Shown here piece by piece: positions 1 to 10,356 of a stretch of 64,000 nucleotides of DNA. The stretch covers positions 18,903,501-18,967,500 of the forward strand of contig NC_066837.1 of NCBI RefSeq assembly GCF_001640805.2, in the 5' to 3' direction. Under the pieces are notes generated by a model. That model had not been told where the DNA came from, searched no databases, and saw nothing but the letters and a program-made list of their open reading frames with translations. This DNA comes from Lates calcarifer (taxonomy: Eukaryota; Chordata; Actinopteri; Centropomidae). The number at the start of each line of letters is the position of its first letter. The stretch's first letter is position 1. The translations under genes and the position numbers were made by a program.

Positions 1-2690
1 TAATTAAATGAAATGAGATGTAAATGTTCTTAATCAATGATTAATGGTTGCCTGTTCACTGCTTGATGCTCCAGGCGAGACTCTATCTATGGCTCCAGTG
101 GGAGGTTCATGCAGGGAGGAAGACACTCATTTTTCAAATCCATACAATAATTTATTCAGACCGTACATCTTATCATCAAATGGAAGAACGGACTTTGTTA
201 TGACTGCTTTTTGAATGCAGAGAAGTGTTTGGAGTTTGTAATATTTTGACGTACTGTCATAAAAACCATTCATACATGCTGTGGCAATTTCAGTTATGTA
301 CAATTTCTGCATTTTTTGCACTACATTACTGTGCAACGGTTGGGTTGAGGATGTATATTTTGCCTGTGGGAACCAATCTCAGGAAATCAATTTTGCCTTT
401 CTTGCTGCCTGGCTTTGAGTAACAGGAATAGGTGAAGCAGGTAAACAACACCCGGGGAATCAGAAAATAGAGTCATTCTCCCACGAGCGTATCCGTTGTG
501 CACAGCGTGGTCGACAGGACACTGACTTGTCACCATGGCGACACATTTTTCTACACTGCCAGATATTGTCATTTCCAGAGAGTGCCGGTAACACGGGCTC
601 CTCGCCTCCTGTGGGACTGATGTGCAAACATACCTGGACAAAAACTACCTTCACACAACCCTGAGAACACAAAGCGGCTAACAACAGGTAATGAGATATT
701 CAGATTAACCAGTAAACTGACAGAGTAGTAAAACTTGGTGAGAGGTCACCACTGGGGATTCACAAGCTTTGTATTGTTGGTGGCAGGAGGTACATTGGTA
801 CTGTACTGTCCACTGATCCGTGCATTTTAATGTCAATAATGATGTGTAATGTGAAAGAGGTTGATCATAGTGACAAACCTACAGGCAGTTCCCCTCAGCT
901 CTACAGAGCCTTTTAGCATCTTTCAGCTCAGTGTTTTCATTTTATTGTTTGGTTTGCTCTCATTTGCTCTAATAAAACCACCGCTGTGCACTACCTGCCC
1001 AGCACTAAACAGCTAATAGACAAAGTTAGCCAGTAGCTGTAGGGTTGAGTGCAACCTCCTGACAACAAGAGGAAGAGCACCTGTGATTGTTGTGTTTGGC
1101 TGAACAACATCCATGCATCGATTATCTATACTGCTTAGCCTTAAGGGCGGCGGGGGGGGGGGGGGGGGTTGGGACAAGAATATAATATCAGGCCTGTTCT
1201 AGCATCCATCATCTATTTGTTGAGCATTTTCACTGCAATTCCTCAAATACAGGAACCTGGGAGTCATCTGCTCAAAATATGGACAAACTTGCTTCAATAA
1301 ATCCTCTAATTCTTTGAGTCAAACAAGGCCGGAGCACGGCTAAGCCAGCACATGGGGGTCAACACAAATAACAGCTCTGTGACACTTAAAACCCCCTGAA
1401 TTTTAGGCCCCGGTGAGTCCGAGCAGCTCTCCATCAACACAAAGCTTGAGAGGAGGCCTGAAGCATTTTCCAATTAGGCGGCATGAAGCTGGTCTCAAAG
1501 CTGCTAGATGAGATGCACAGCCACATCGCTGCAACTTGACATTCCTGACAGCCACTTGTGTGAACTTCCATCTGTCTGCTGTCCATGCACCAGAGGTTTC
1601 ATGACAAAGCAGTGACAGCAGAGTCACAGACGCTGTTGCCGGGAATGTCATCACTGGCTTGAGAATATCCACGTCCGGCTGTCGGCAAGAAATATAACTT
1701 CAGCCTAATGAGACAGAGAATGGGGAGGCTTAGGATTTGATTTGTGTGCGCGTGTGTATCCACTGCGCGTGTATTTATAGCCATTCTCTGTCTTGGAGCT
1801 ATCCTCATTATGCTTGCCAGGTTGTTGTTTTGTTCTACTTAACAACGGTCATCATGTCCTAAAAGTGCCTGAGTGGGATACGGCTTTTAACGTGGCTCGA
1901 AATGCTACAGCAGGCGATCCTCAGTTATTCACAGATTCATGTGGACATACCTTGTTGTATGAGCAGCACATGAACAGTAAAAAGTAACTTCTAGCACTGT
2001 GGGGCATTGCTTTTTATTTAACGTCTACCAATATTTATGCTACTAAACCCAGATTATCTTTCGTTTATCAGGAGACTTTCATATGTGATCATCATGAGGA
2101 AAAGTCTGGTTTGTTGCCAACAGTTTGTTACAAATGTGTGGGAAATGTATAAGATCTTATAAGTGTTGTTTGGACTCAAAGGCAGGCAGAGCAGGTAAGG
2201 TCACAAGACAATTTGACTGAAAAACAGATACTAAAGTGAAGCCTTGTTTCCTGGCTCTGTCTGGCCAGAAGCCTTTGTTGCATGTAATTTTCAATCTTTC
2301 TTCCCTCATTGTCATATCTATACTGCTGACTCGCTAAAAACTCACCACTGGACTGCCATTAGCAACAGGTAAGCACTCAACAAACATAAACAAGTCCAAA
2401 AAGGAAGCAGACAAGCTGGCAAAAACCAAAAACAAGCTGGGATCATTAGCAGGCAGGCCAGATGCTAATGCCTTGTTGTTGTCATATGGGAAGAATTCCC
2501 ATGTTTACAACTTTCGAACTCAAGACTCAAGTTGTATGATTGCAGAGTTAAAGATACTAACACAAAACAACAACAAAAACTCATAGGTAGATGCTTTTCA
2601 TAGGAGATTACGAACTAAACAATAACTGCACACACATCACAGCATAGCTTAGGTATGCAGCAGTGCTGTGCCTCAATAATGCACCATGTC
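1..2690. other. Non-coding stretch upstream of prcd
   Basis: No gene is supported on either strand. The reading frames here are short and show no recognisable domain. Several isolated donor-like sites exist (for example GTAATG near 688 and GTAAGC at 2369), and the 2369 site could end an untranslated 5' exon of prcd, but nothing confirms transcription. A poly-G run is listed separately. Confidence 0.6.
1152..1168. repeat. Poly-G homopolymer
   Basis: About 17 consecutive G. Such runs are length-unstable and can form G-quadruplex-like structures. They are also a place where assembly length is unreliable. Confidence 0.9.
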
Positions 2691-2697
2691 ATCTTTT

Positions 2698-2720
2698 CTA
2701 ATCTGGGGATTGACTAATCC
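2698..2720. promoter_or_regulatory. Clustered CRX/OTX-like homeodomain sites
   Basis: Three TAATC-type half sites lie within 23 bp: CTAATC (2698-2703), GGATT (2707-2711, reverse orientation) and CTAATCC (2714-2720). The last matches the photoreceptor CRX/OTX consensus YTAATCC. The cluster sits about 160 bp upstream of the prcd start codon, where a photoreceptor promoter would be expected. The motifs are seen directly; their function is inferred. Short motifs do occur by chance, so only the clustering and position give weight. Confidence 0.4.
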
Positions 2721-2881
2721 CCCGACGTTCCTGATCCAGGCAGGCAGGCGGAGAGGGAGAGGAGAGACAAACACCTGGTGACTGGAAAAGGTCTCCTCTG
2801 CTGTGGTGAGTGGATTCACTATGAATGGTTCATGTTGACCCTGCTGTCTCTTTAGCTGCAGGGCGGTGTGCTCTGGGGACC

Positions 2882-2955
2882 ATGTGCACCACCATCATGT
2901 TTCTCTCCACTCTGGCTCTCGTACTGCGCCAGCACTTCACCAGCCGAGCCAAGAC
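2882..2955 (+). CDS. prcd: prcd coding exon 1 (photoreceptor disc component)
   Basis: The exon encodes residues 1-24 plus two bases of codon 25, then the consensus donor GTAAGT at 2956. The peptide starts MCTT and continues with a hydrophobic segment (about residues 3-15) followed by a basic patch with R, Q, H and R. This is the hallmark N-terminus of PRCD, a vertebrate protein of about 54 aa found in photoreceptor outer-segment discs and mutated in progressive rod-cone degeneration. Cys2, the palmitoylated residue whose change to Tyr causes disease in dog and human, is present. A plausible acceptor (pyrimidine-rich, ending TTTAG at 2855) would make this exon begin at 2856 with a 26-nt leader. 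Exons 2 and 3 follow on the same strand. Identification rests on the N-terminal match and on total length; I am fairly sure. Confidence 0.8.
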
Positions 2956-3411
2956 GTAAGTTGGGTTTTTTTGTTGACCTTTATCCATGCAGTCGTTCAT
3001 ACGCGCTTTGGTGCTGCCAAGTGAAATCCTTTTCATATAATCAAACTATGTCTAACAAATCATTTCCATCAGAGCCTTAGGAGGGTAACACAGGAAACTC
3101 AACCCAGACGTGACTGCAAGAAGACTCTGATTTTGAATCAGTTGAAACTTTATCATAAACCACCAACCACCAACCAAACACTGTAAGGTTTTCTAGGTAT
3201 TTCAAAAGAAATCACAAAATCTCATTTATTCATTTCACTGTTCACTGTCATTTTCTGTAAATTGTGTCTCCCTACATTATGGTCTAGTGCCCGATATGTA
3301 AATATTCTGGAGGTAAATTGATCTATAAACCATTGAGTTATCACAAGAAGTCAGACTCATATAATATGCATGTGTAATCACAGATGTAAACTTCCCTTTG
3401 TGTCATTGTAG

Positions 3412-3432
3412 ACCCCCTGAACCTCCAGATAA
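3412..3432 (+). CDS. prcd: prcd coding exon 2, probable 21-nt microexon
   Basis: The acceptor is good (pyrimidine-rich ending CATTGTAG at 3411) and the phase fits exon 1, giving T-P-P-E-P-P-D. This aligns with the P-E-P segment that follows the basic patch in mammalian PRCD. The frame continues past 3432 to a TGA at 3446-3448, which would give a 36-aa protein. Splicing instead at the weak donor GTTACA (3433) joins in phase to the exon at 6697 and yields 53 aa, nearly the family length of 54. I prefer the spliced model because of that length and because the third exon's end resembles the PRCD C-terminus. The donor is non-consensus, so the 3' border is uncertain. Confidence 0.55.
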
Positions 3433-3678
3433 GTTACAGGATACATGACCTCAGTATCCTCAGTGGAAGCCCCTGGACACTAATCCTGTCTGTTGTTGGT
3501 CTGCTGAGTCCTCATAGTCATATCCGTGACAATGAAGAGCACATATGTGTCTGAGTAGCAACTATGAACACCTGCTCTTTCTTTGTGTAGCACGATACTG
3601 TGGCACAATCTTTTCTATTTTACATTTTTTTTTTAGTGAAAATGCAGGAGGGAGGGCTTGTTTCATACATGTAAAATG

Positions 3679-3680
<2 letters not shown>

Positions 3681-3736
<56 letters not shown>
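3681..3736. repeat. CA microsatellite
   Basis: Nearly pure CA dinucleotide tract of about 55 bp inside prcd intron 2. Confidence 0.97.
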
Positions 3737-3737
<1 letters not shown>

Positions 3738-5287
3738 TTATCACCAAATTTTGGCCTTTCTCTGAGCCATTCCAGCTTTAATGAGCACCCTCAGGCCAGC
3801 ACTGTGTGCATATGCTCTGACTAATTAGGACGTGGTTGAAATTAATCTTCTTTAATTCAGTAGTAATCCAAATTTCAGATGTGTCTCAGAAAACCTTTGC
3901 CTGGTTAAATCTAATCACTCTGTATGACTCCAACACAATTTGGCAACATTTTTCAAGAAAACAAACAAAACCATGAGCAAACAAAATCTCTACAGTGGAT
4001 TTAGTTGGATCCGGCCCAGTTTTACCCCTCAGGACCTGTAGGTTCATGTTGAAAGCTTCACTCTTTATTTTAATACAGTGAAATGGTTTTGTTTTCTTCA
4101 GATTCTCTGGATGTACAGGGTTCATCATATGTGAGAATAAAATAGCTTTAGATGTCATTATCGCCAGGTTGTCAGATATCGATCTCTCCACACAATTATG
4201 TGTAATGAGGTGCTGCGCCTCAGTTGGAGATCCGTGTCTAATGCCAGGGCATGGCAAAGTAGAGGCCACTACATGAGTCATTTTCCAAGAGCCCCTTCTT
4301 GCCTTCAGATGCCCACAACCCCCCCACCTGCCCCCTCAAGGCAGGATCTGTCCTTGGATCTTTAGCTCATTACAGTGTTGGACATCTATGGACGAACAAA
4401 GCAATTATATGGTGTGAATAACACCACGGTTTGGGGCTTGAATTGATTCCAAGGTGACTGTGTGCTGGGAAACGAGCGCTGATTACTGTGAAATGTTTTT
4501 GTCTGTCTCGGTTAGTCAGCCTCATAGTGACTGTTTTTGTCACTGAGGGGAATCTCCGAGAGCTTGGATGCTATTCTGAGATGAGCAGAAAGTGGTAAAC
4601 ACTGATTGCAAATGCCAAGATTATTATGTTGAGAACAGCAGTAACTCTAGCAGATTCAAAAAAGCTGATGGGCTATTTTGCATTGATGCCTTAACAAACA
4701 CTTCATTATGATGAGACAGATTTTAGTTTAACTGTTAAGGTTATAAATACAGTTACATACTGTTTGTATAATATAGAAGACATATGACATTTCAAAGGGA
4801 GTTCAATATAAGACTGTGATATTTAATATAGCTTGAAGATTGAACAAACTGTATGTGATGGATTTAGACACTTTCTTTTTTCTGTTATGAAATACCACAG
4901 ATCCAAACCGATAATTTTCTTAATTATACAAGTACATCCAATAATAGCCGTCCTTTTGTTTTGACATTCAACTAAGTAAACAGAGAACAGATAATTATAT
5001 TATATTCAGTAGCTGTAAAATGGAATCAGACATGCAGAGAGAGGGGAAATGGACAGATTTTTTTTTCAAATCAGAAATACAACAGGGTTAAAGGCCAGTA
5101 ATGAAATAGCCCCGCTGTCTTTTAATGAATTAATTTGACACTCGGCTAACAGTGCCTAATTAAATGAATTACATCTACAGTATATATAACTATTTTACAC
5201 CAGCTAAATATACGTTGAGAGAACATTTGCCGTCTAGACATCTTTTATTGACATATGAACACATTTTCACATTAAACTAAATAAGGC

Positions 5288-5455
5288 CTCAGCTGTACTT
5301 TGTGTTTCTTGTAAATTGGTAAATTGTAGCATGCTAGTTGAATGTCGTATAAGCATTATACCATCACCATGTAAGCTTTGTCATTATGAGCGTGTTAGCT
5401 TTCTGACATTAGCATTTAGCTCAGAGCACAGCCTCATGGTGCCACTAACAAGACT
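5288..5455 (+). repeat. Dispersed repeat family A, partial copy
   Basis: The segment contains the run CAGCTGTACTTTGTGTTT, an AGCATGCTA core, a GAGCGTGTTAGC block and ACATTAGCATTTAGCTC. The same blocks recur in order at 15.9-16.4 kb, and as reverse complement at 12.4-12.7 kb. From memory this is a common teleost interspersed sequence. I cannot assign a transposon superfamily from the sequence. Confidence 0.7.
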
Positions 5456-6428
5456 TGTTACACCACATGTTCATCTTGGACATAAGAAAAAATGTTCTGT
5501 TAAATGTTGAAATTTAACATTTCTTGTCCTTCAAATATCTGCTGGTGGCAGCTAAAACATGATTGAGGCTCATGAGTTTTTGATTTTACATTATAGGCTA
5601 CTTTTCCAGCCTTTGAGCAAGCAACTTCTTTATTCATTTGTCAACAAAGGGAAGGTCAGTTTACTGACCCGTGAAACTTGCTTGAGTGAGTTAATCTATC
5701 ATAACAAAAAATCACATCTGTCACTAATTTAATTAGGCAGTATTTTATTACAATTTAAGTCTGTCTGATCCTGTGTTTTTGAGGCAACACATATCATATT
5801 ATACTTCATTATACTTCAACATATCACCCAGTGTTAGTTTCTTTACAATGTCTGTTTATAGCAATTGAGATATTTCTGTCTTGATCAAAGTGGTGTCATA
5901 ATCACATACCACACAATATCTACTACCTTAAACATATGTTTGGCTTTTCTGCGTTTACATTTCTTGTTTCCTATTGGCTGACATATACACCTACTGTATC
6001 AGCAGCTCAGTCAAGCTCTAATGAGCATGAAAGAATAAAATTAAATTAAAAACAAAATCAGATGCTAAATTTGTTGTTAACTCCAGTATTTTAAGCAACT
6101 TCTGTGAGTTGTTCTTAAACTGGTGGCTGCTTAGAAACTAGAAAAAAACATTCATTGAATCCCAGTGTGTAAAATGTTCAGTAGCAAATGCAGAATGAAC
6201 TATTTACACTGTTTTCTTTCTTGATGGGATTAAAAGACATCAGCAGGGAATTCAATTGACTTTGTGTGCGCTCACTGAGTAATTGTACCAACCAGCTACA
6301 AACTGCAGTAACAACATGATTGTTGGTCCAGAAAGTGATAATGCAGAATAATCAGCTTACAAACAGGGAAAAAAAAAAAATCAGTTTGCAGTTTTATTCA
6401 AATTATTAATAGATACCAAAATAAAATT

Positions 6429-6472
6429 CACACACACACACACACACACACATGTATGCACACACACTGAAA
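6429..6472. repeat. Interrupted CA microsatellite
   Basis: A CA tract at 6429-6451, an ATGTATG interruption, then a second short CA tract. Confidence 0.9.
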
Positions 6473-6696
6473 AAGTGTGACTCATAACTCTATTCTCTCT
6501 ACTTGGCAGCAGATTACTGTCTCTGACTTGCTGTGGTAATCGTTATCCCGCCCTCATCACTTTACTCATCACCTTCACAAGTGTTTCTAATCATTGTCTC
6601 CCTCATTTAACTCATTATAATCATAGTAATGTACAGTTCTACCCACTTCCCACTCTGCTGACCTCTCCCTCACTTCCATCTCTTTCCTCCTCTCAG

Positions 6697-6763
6697 CTTT
6701 CCAAAGGACTCGGGGGAGAGGGAGGCATCCTGGGTGCAGAGCAGCAGAGACTCTGAGAAATGA
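6697..6763 (+). CDS. prcd: prcd coding exon 3 and stop codon
   Basis: A strong acceptor (pyrimidine-rich tract ending CTCCTCTCAG at 6696) opens an exon whose only phase-compatible frame runs F-P-K-D-S-G-E-R-E to a C-terminus ending S-S-R-D-S-E-K, then TGA at 6761-6763. Mammalian PRCD likewise ends with a polar, Ser/Glu/Lys-rich tail. Together the three exons give 162 nt, that is 53 aa, against about 54 in mammals. A consensus-like donor (CAG/GTATAC) follows at 6795, so the stop lies 31 nt before a possible further splice and the 3' UTR may continue in exons at 7626 and beyond. The assignment depends on joining to exon 2 across a weak donor. Confidence 0.6.
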
Positions 6764-7136
6764 GACTCAGTGTGACACCAGGCATCCACCTCAGGTATAC
6801 AACCATAAGTATACTGTTTTCTTGTGTTACCAATCTCCTCCACAGGTCTCCATGTCTGCAGTTTGTGGAATTTTTTTTTCCCCAACAAGTTCCTCAGAAT
6901 GTGATCGCATCTATGAAAGCCTTGCTCTTTTGAGACACTGTCACCAGAACCACCAACCACATCTCAAACTGTGTCTACCGATTCTAACAGGTCTGGTGTT
7001 ACTCACTCAGGCAGATGCACTGAATCTAAAACTGCCAAGCTTTTATTTAATGATAAAGTCAGTTACAATATTAATAAAATTTTCAAAATGATAAAGATAT
7101 GACATTATTGTGTGTTATTAGTGCTGCCTCTTTGCT

Positions 7137-7141
<5 letters not shown>

Positions 7142-7168
<27 letters not shown>
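7142..7168. repeat. Poly-T homopolymer
   Basis: About 27 consecutive T. It may be the tail of a minus-strand retroposed copy, but no retroposon body is recognisable beside it. Confidence 0.9.
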
Positions 7169-7625
7169 ACAGTGTGTTGTTGCTGGTCATTTTCATGGCT
7201 GTAACTTTTGGTGGTGTCATTTTTACCTGTATGTTTGGAAATCTGCACCAAGCAAGTCCTCATAACATTTGTCATTAAATTTTAGGGTGAAGATTTGATT
7301 TAAGGTTAGGGCAAGATTTTATGATTATCACTCCAAAGTGATGGACACATGATGGTATAAGTGTACACATGAAGAGTAGCCATGTGTCTAATGTTGATAT
7401 TTTAACCTGTAGCAGAGGCTCTTTGGGTGATACACACTAAAATAACTGAAGGTGAAGCTGTCCAAACACATTTCAAATGTCTCTGTTGTGTTCAGGTTTT
7501 ACATAAAACATCTGAAATATTTATATAACAGTCTACACACTACTAACAATCACACAATTGAGGAACATCTATCTGAAATAACACTGATGCCCCACTCAGA
7601 CATTTTGTGTTTTATTTCTCCACAG

Positions 7626-7692
7626 GTGTGTAGGCAGCCTCCAGCAGGGAACTGCATTTAAAGATCAGACTTAATAGGAATATATTCACCAG
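7626..7692 (+). other. Candidate non-coding exon, possibly prcd 3' UTR
   Basis: This 67-nt segment has a good acceptor (TTTATTTCTCCACAG ending at 7625) and a good donor (CCAG/GTGAGA at 7693). Every frame has a stop soon after its start. It lies 0.8 kb after the donor that follows the prcd stop codon, so it could be a spliced 3' UTR exon. Only splice signals support it. Confidence 0.3.
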
Positions 7693-8103
7693 GTGAGACC
7701 TGCATTATTCTGACTGTCACATGTATCCAAACCTGGACACTGCACACTGGTGTCCTCTAATGTTTATAACACACTGCCAGTTGAAACATTTTCCATTAAT
7801 CAGAAATGCTGCAGTGAAAGGTAATCAAGATTTAAAGATGTGCATTTTGTCAGCTTTTACAGGACAGATAATGGGACCACAGTGTGCCACACCATTTACA
7901 CTGTTAACTTATATCTCACTAACAATAATTATTTTAATCCTGCACACAGTAACCACCCATAGTTCAGCTTTGTGTTGAGGAGTATCAGTTACTAGAGTTG
8001 GTTACTAGAGTCGAGTTACATTGTGGAGAAGTGTGTTGGACACTTGAGGGGGCGGATGTGGTCAGTGCAGTGACCCAGCACACAGTGGCTTGGCGGCGGG
8101 GAC

Positions 8104-8205
8104 ATGATGGCTAGGAGGGGAGACAGCCGGGCAACTGACGCACGTTTGCCAGAACACTGGAGGGATGTGCGACAGTGGAGCATAGAGAAGAGACAAAACT
8201 ACAGA
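8104..8205 (+). other. Candidate first coding exon of an unrecognised small ORF
   Basis: A frame starting with two consecutive ATGs runs 34 codons (M-M-A-R-R-G-D start; ends K-R-Q-N-Y-R) to a donor CAGA/GTAAGA at 8206, leaving phase 0. The peptide is Arg-rich and not recognised. It would join in frame to segments at 9449 and 10249 for an 86-aa protein. This is inference from splice signals and open phase only, and chance is quite possible. Confidence 0.22.
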
Positions 8206-9448
8206 GTAAGACAGCTCCTGCACACTCACAGTGGCCTGAACAGTTTGTGGTCTTGTTTTCCAGGAACAGTCTTGCAGCTTTTGCACGTTTAAGTGGGAAC
8301 AGACTGAACTGCTGTACGTTGTTTTCTCTGAGCGCAGTCGATACTAAGTCATTTAGACAGTCTGTTATGTAGGCTATTCTATGTACAACGCCTCTGGGCA
8401 TTGTCAAGCAGATCAATCAATGGCCATGCTCCTTTAGTTATCTTTAAACTGTGGTGCATTTCTTATGCTGATTTCTTATGCTCTATTGGATGTTTGTGTG
8501 ATTTTATAAAAATGAAAATGACTTGATGAACAATTACTGATGCACATATCATCTGTTTGACTTTTGAGTCCTTTTGCTTTCGGAGCTGCAACAGTAAATT
8601 TACCCACAGGCATAAATATGTATGCATTTCCTTGATGCTTTATGACAGAGAGTTCATTATAAACTGACATAAAAATATGTACTAATTTATGCATTAGTTA
8701 TCTAACTTTACGAACTCATCAGCACAAATGATTGTATTTATTACACAGTGATTATGAGGCAACAGTGCACCATGCTGTGCTCACAGTAAATATTACTAAA
8801 AGGAGGACAAATCTGCCCGTAGGCACAGACCCATCTCCAGCTGTGTGTGAATTTTTAATTTTTCTGGAAAGAGAATTTCCAAAATAACTTGATAACCATC
8901 CGTCTGAGGACCTGACAAACAGCCATCGTGTTATTCATGAGCTGACGTGCCTGACACACAAATAAACACAAAGCCATTATGGCTGCAGCATTACTGCCCT
9001 TTGGGAAATTCTGTTTCTGTTCCTTTTATAAAAGCAATAGCATAAAATAATCTTGTGCAGGACCTCATCACACAAAGTAAGTAGCTGATCAAGGAAACTG
9101 GTTTTACAACCGATTTAAGGTGTCAGCGAAAATAAAGTAACATTTGTCCTCTAGGCCTTTCTGGTCTGTGTTCTTTACAGTTGATTGACCTTGGTAACTA
9201 AACTTAATTAAACGAAACCACCTGTCGGTTAGAAGTGTAGTGAGGTTGAGCACTTCCTGTGGCTTGCTTAATATTTAATCAACCAAAACGTGAAACTGCT
9301 CTCTTCGCTCAGAGCTGCGTTTGCTGTGATCAAAAGAAGCATGAGCCGGTTCCACTGCAACATATCTCTCTGAGTGATGAAATACTCGATTTGTCAATTT
9401 TCATTTATCTCTGCTCCCTTCCTTCCTCCCTCTCAATCCTCCACACAG

Positions 9449-9499
9449 ATGTGGGTTTTAGATGTGGAGGGTGTCCTCAGGTCCATGGCCAGACAGCTG
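9449..9499 (+). other. Candidate internal exon, 51 nt
   Basis: It is bounded by a very strong acceptor (about 25 nt of pyrimidine-rich sequence ending CCACACAG at 9448) and a strong donor (GCTG/GTGAGT at 9500). It is 51 nt long, begins with ATG and is open through all 17 codons (M-W-V-L-D-V-E-G). It may be coding in the small ORF described at 8104, or a non-coding exon of a prcd-linked transcript. The splice signals are among the best outside the two named genes. Confidence 0.35.
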
Positions 9500-10248
9500 G
9501 TGAGTTTATCCAAGACCTTTAAGTCACATATCTACATCTAGAGGACAGTAATGCAATAACACCCGTGTCTTTTTTCAGTTGATACAAGCCATGACCTTAG
9601 AATTAGATGGTTTTATCTGTGTGGTTTGGAGATAGTGAGCTTCAAGGTTTTCACATTCTACACAGTAGAACTGATAAACAGTGAAGTTCTCTTTTATTTA
9701 GCAAAATCACAGGCAGCCTATCTGATTATATAATATCAGAATCTTGCCTTTGAATTATGAGGCTGTATCTGCTTAAGCAGCACAAAAACACAAGGACTTT
9801 CTTAAAAACTGTAGAGAGTTTAGTCTTTCTATGCTTTAATACACATAATTAATGTATTCATTAATCAATTACGTTATAAGATATTTGGGATTTGAGTTTT
9901 AGTAAAAACACAATGTAAAGCAATGCAGCAAAATTTAAAATTTCTATTTAGTGGAATAAGATTAGTAAAAATTTTAGGAACTGATTCACATTCAATATTT
10001 ACCATGGATTCTTTCCAACATTATTTTAAATTATGTTATTAACAAACCCGCTTTCTTGAAAGATTACTAATGTCAGTTTTTCACTCAGTTCAAACTGATT
10101 TAAACATGTTTAAATACATTTAAACAGTGTCATTTATAATGTCCGTTATAAAATCATCATTTGCAAGGTTTTAAAATGTGGTCATTTATACTGTAGCTTA
10201 GTCTGGGCAGTGAAGCGTCAAAAGTAACTTACCTTTTCTTGTTCCCAG

Positions 10249-10356
10249 AATGCTTCTCTGAAGGAATATCCTTGCTACAGAAGTGGAAACAGTCCAGTGT
10301 GTCCTCCGCCACCGTCTTCAAACCACGGCAGGTCCCTCTCCAGTCGAACAAACTGA
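10249..10356 (+). other. Candidate terminal coding exon of the small ORF
   Basis: The acceptor is strong (ACCTTTTCTTGTTCCCAG ending at 10248). In phase 0 the frame is open for 35 codons (starting N-A-S-L-K-E-Y-P-C) to TGA at 10354-10356. A possible AATAAA lies at 10749-10754. The same interval also looks like an exon on the minus strand (10233-10386), so the strand is unresolved. Confidence 0.28.

Larger units (their letters stand above)
3449..6696. other. prcd intron 2, non-coding
   Basis: No coding feature is seen. The stretch is AT-rich and holds a long CA microsatellite, a second CA tract and one partial copy of a fish dispersed repeat, each listed separately. Confidence 0.55.

Noticed and set aside
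2806..2855. A 50-bp intron before prcd exon 1 (donor GTGAGT at 2806, acceptor at 2855)
   Set aside because: Shorter than normal vertebrate introns. The acceptor may be used with a more distant donor such as 2369, but that is unsupported.
3545..3781. Reading frame across the CA repeat (poly Thr-His)
   Set aside because: It is a translation of a dinucleotide microsatellite; likewise the frames at 44464, 46539, 46623 and 57415-57680.
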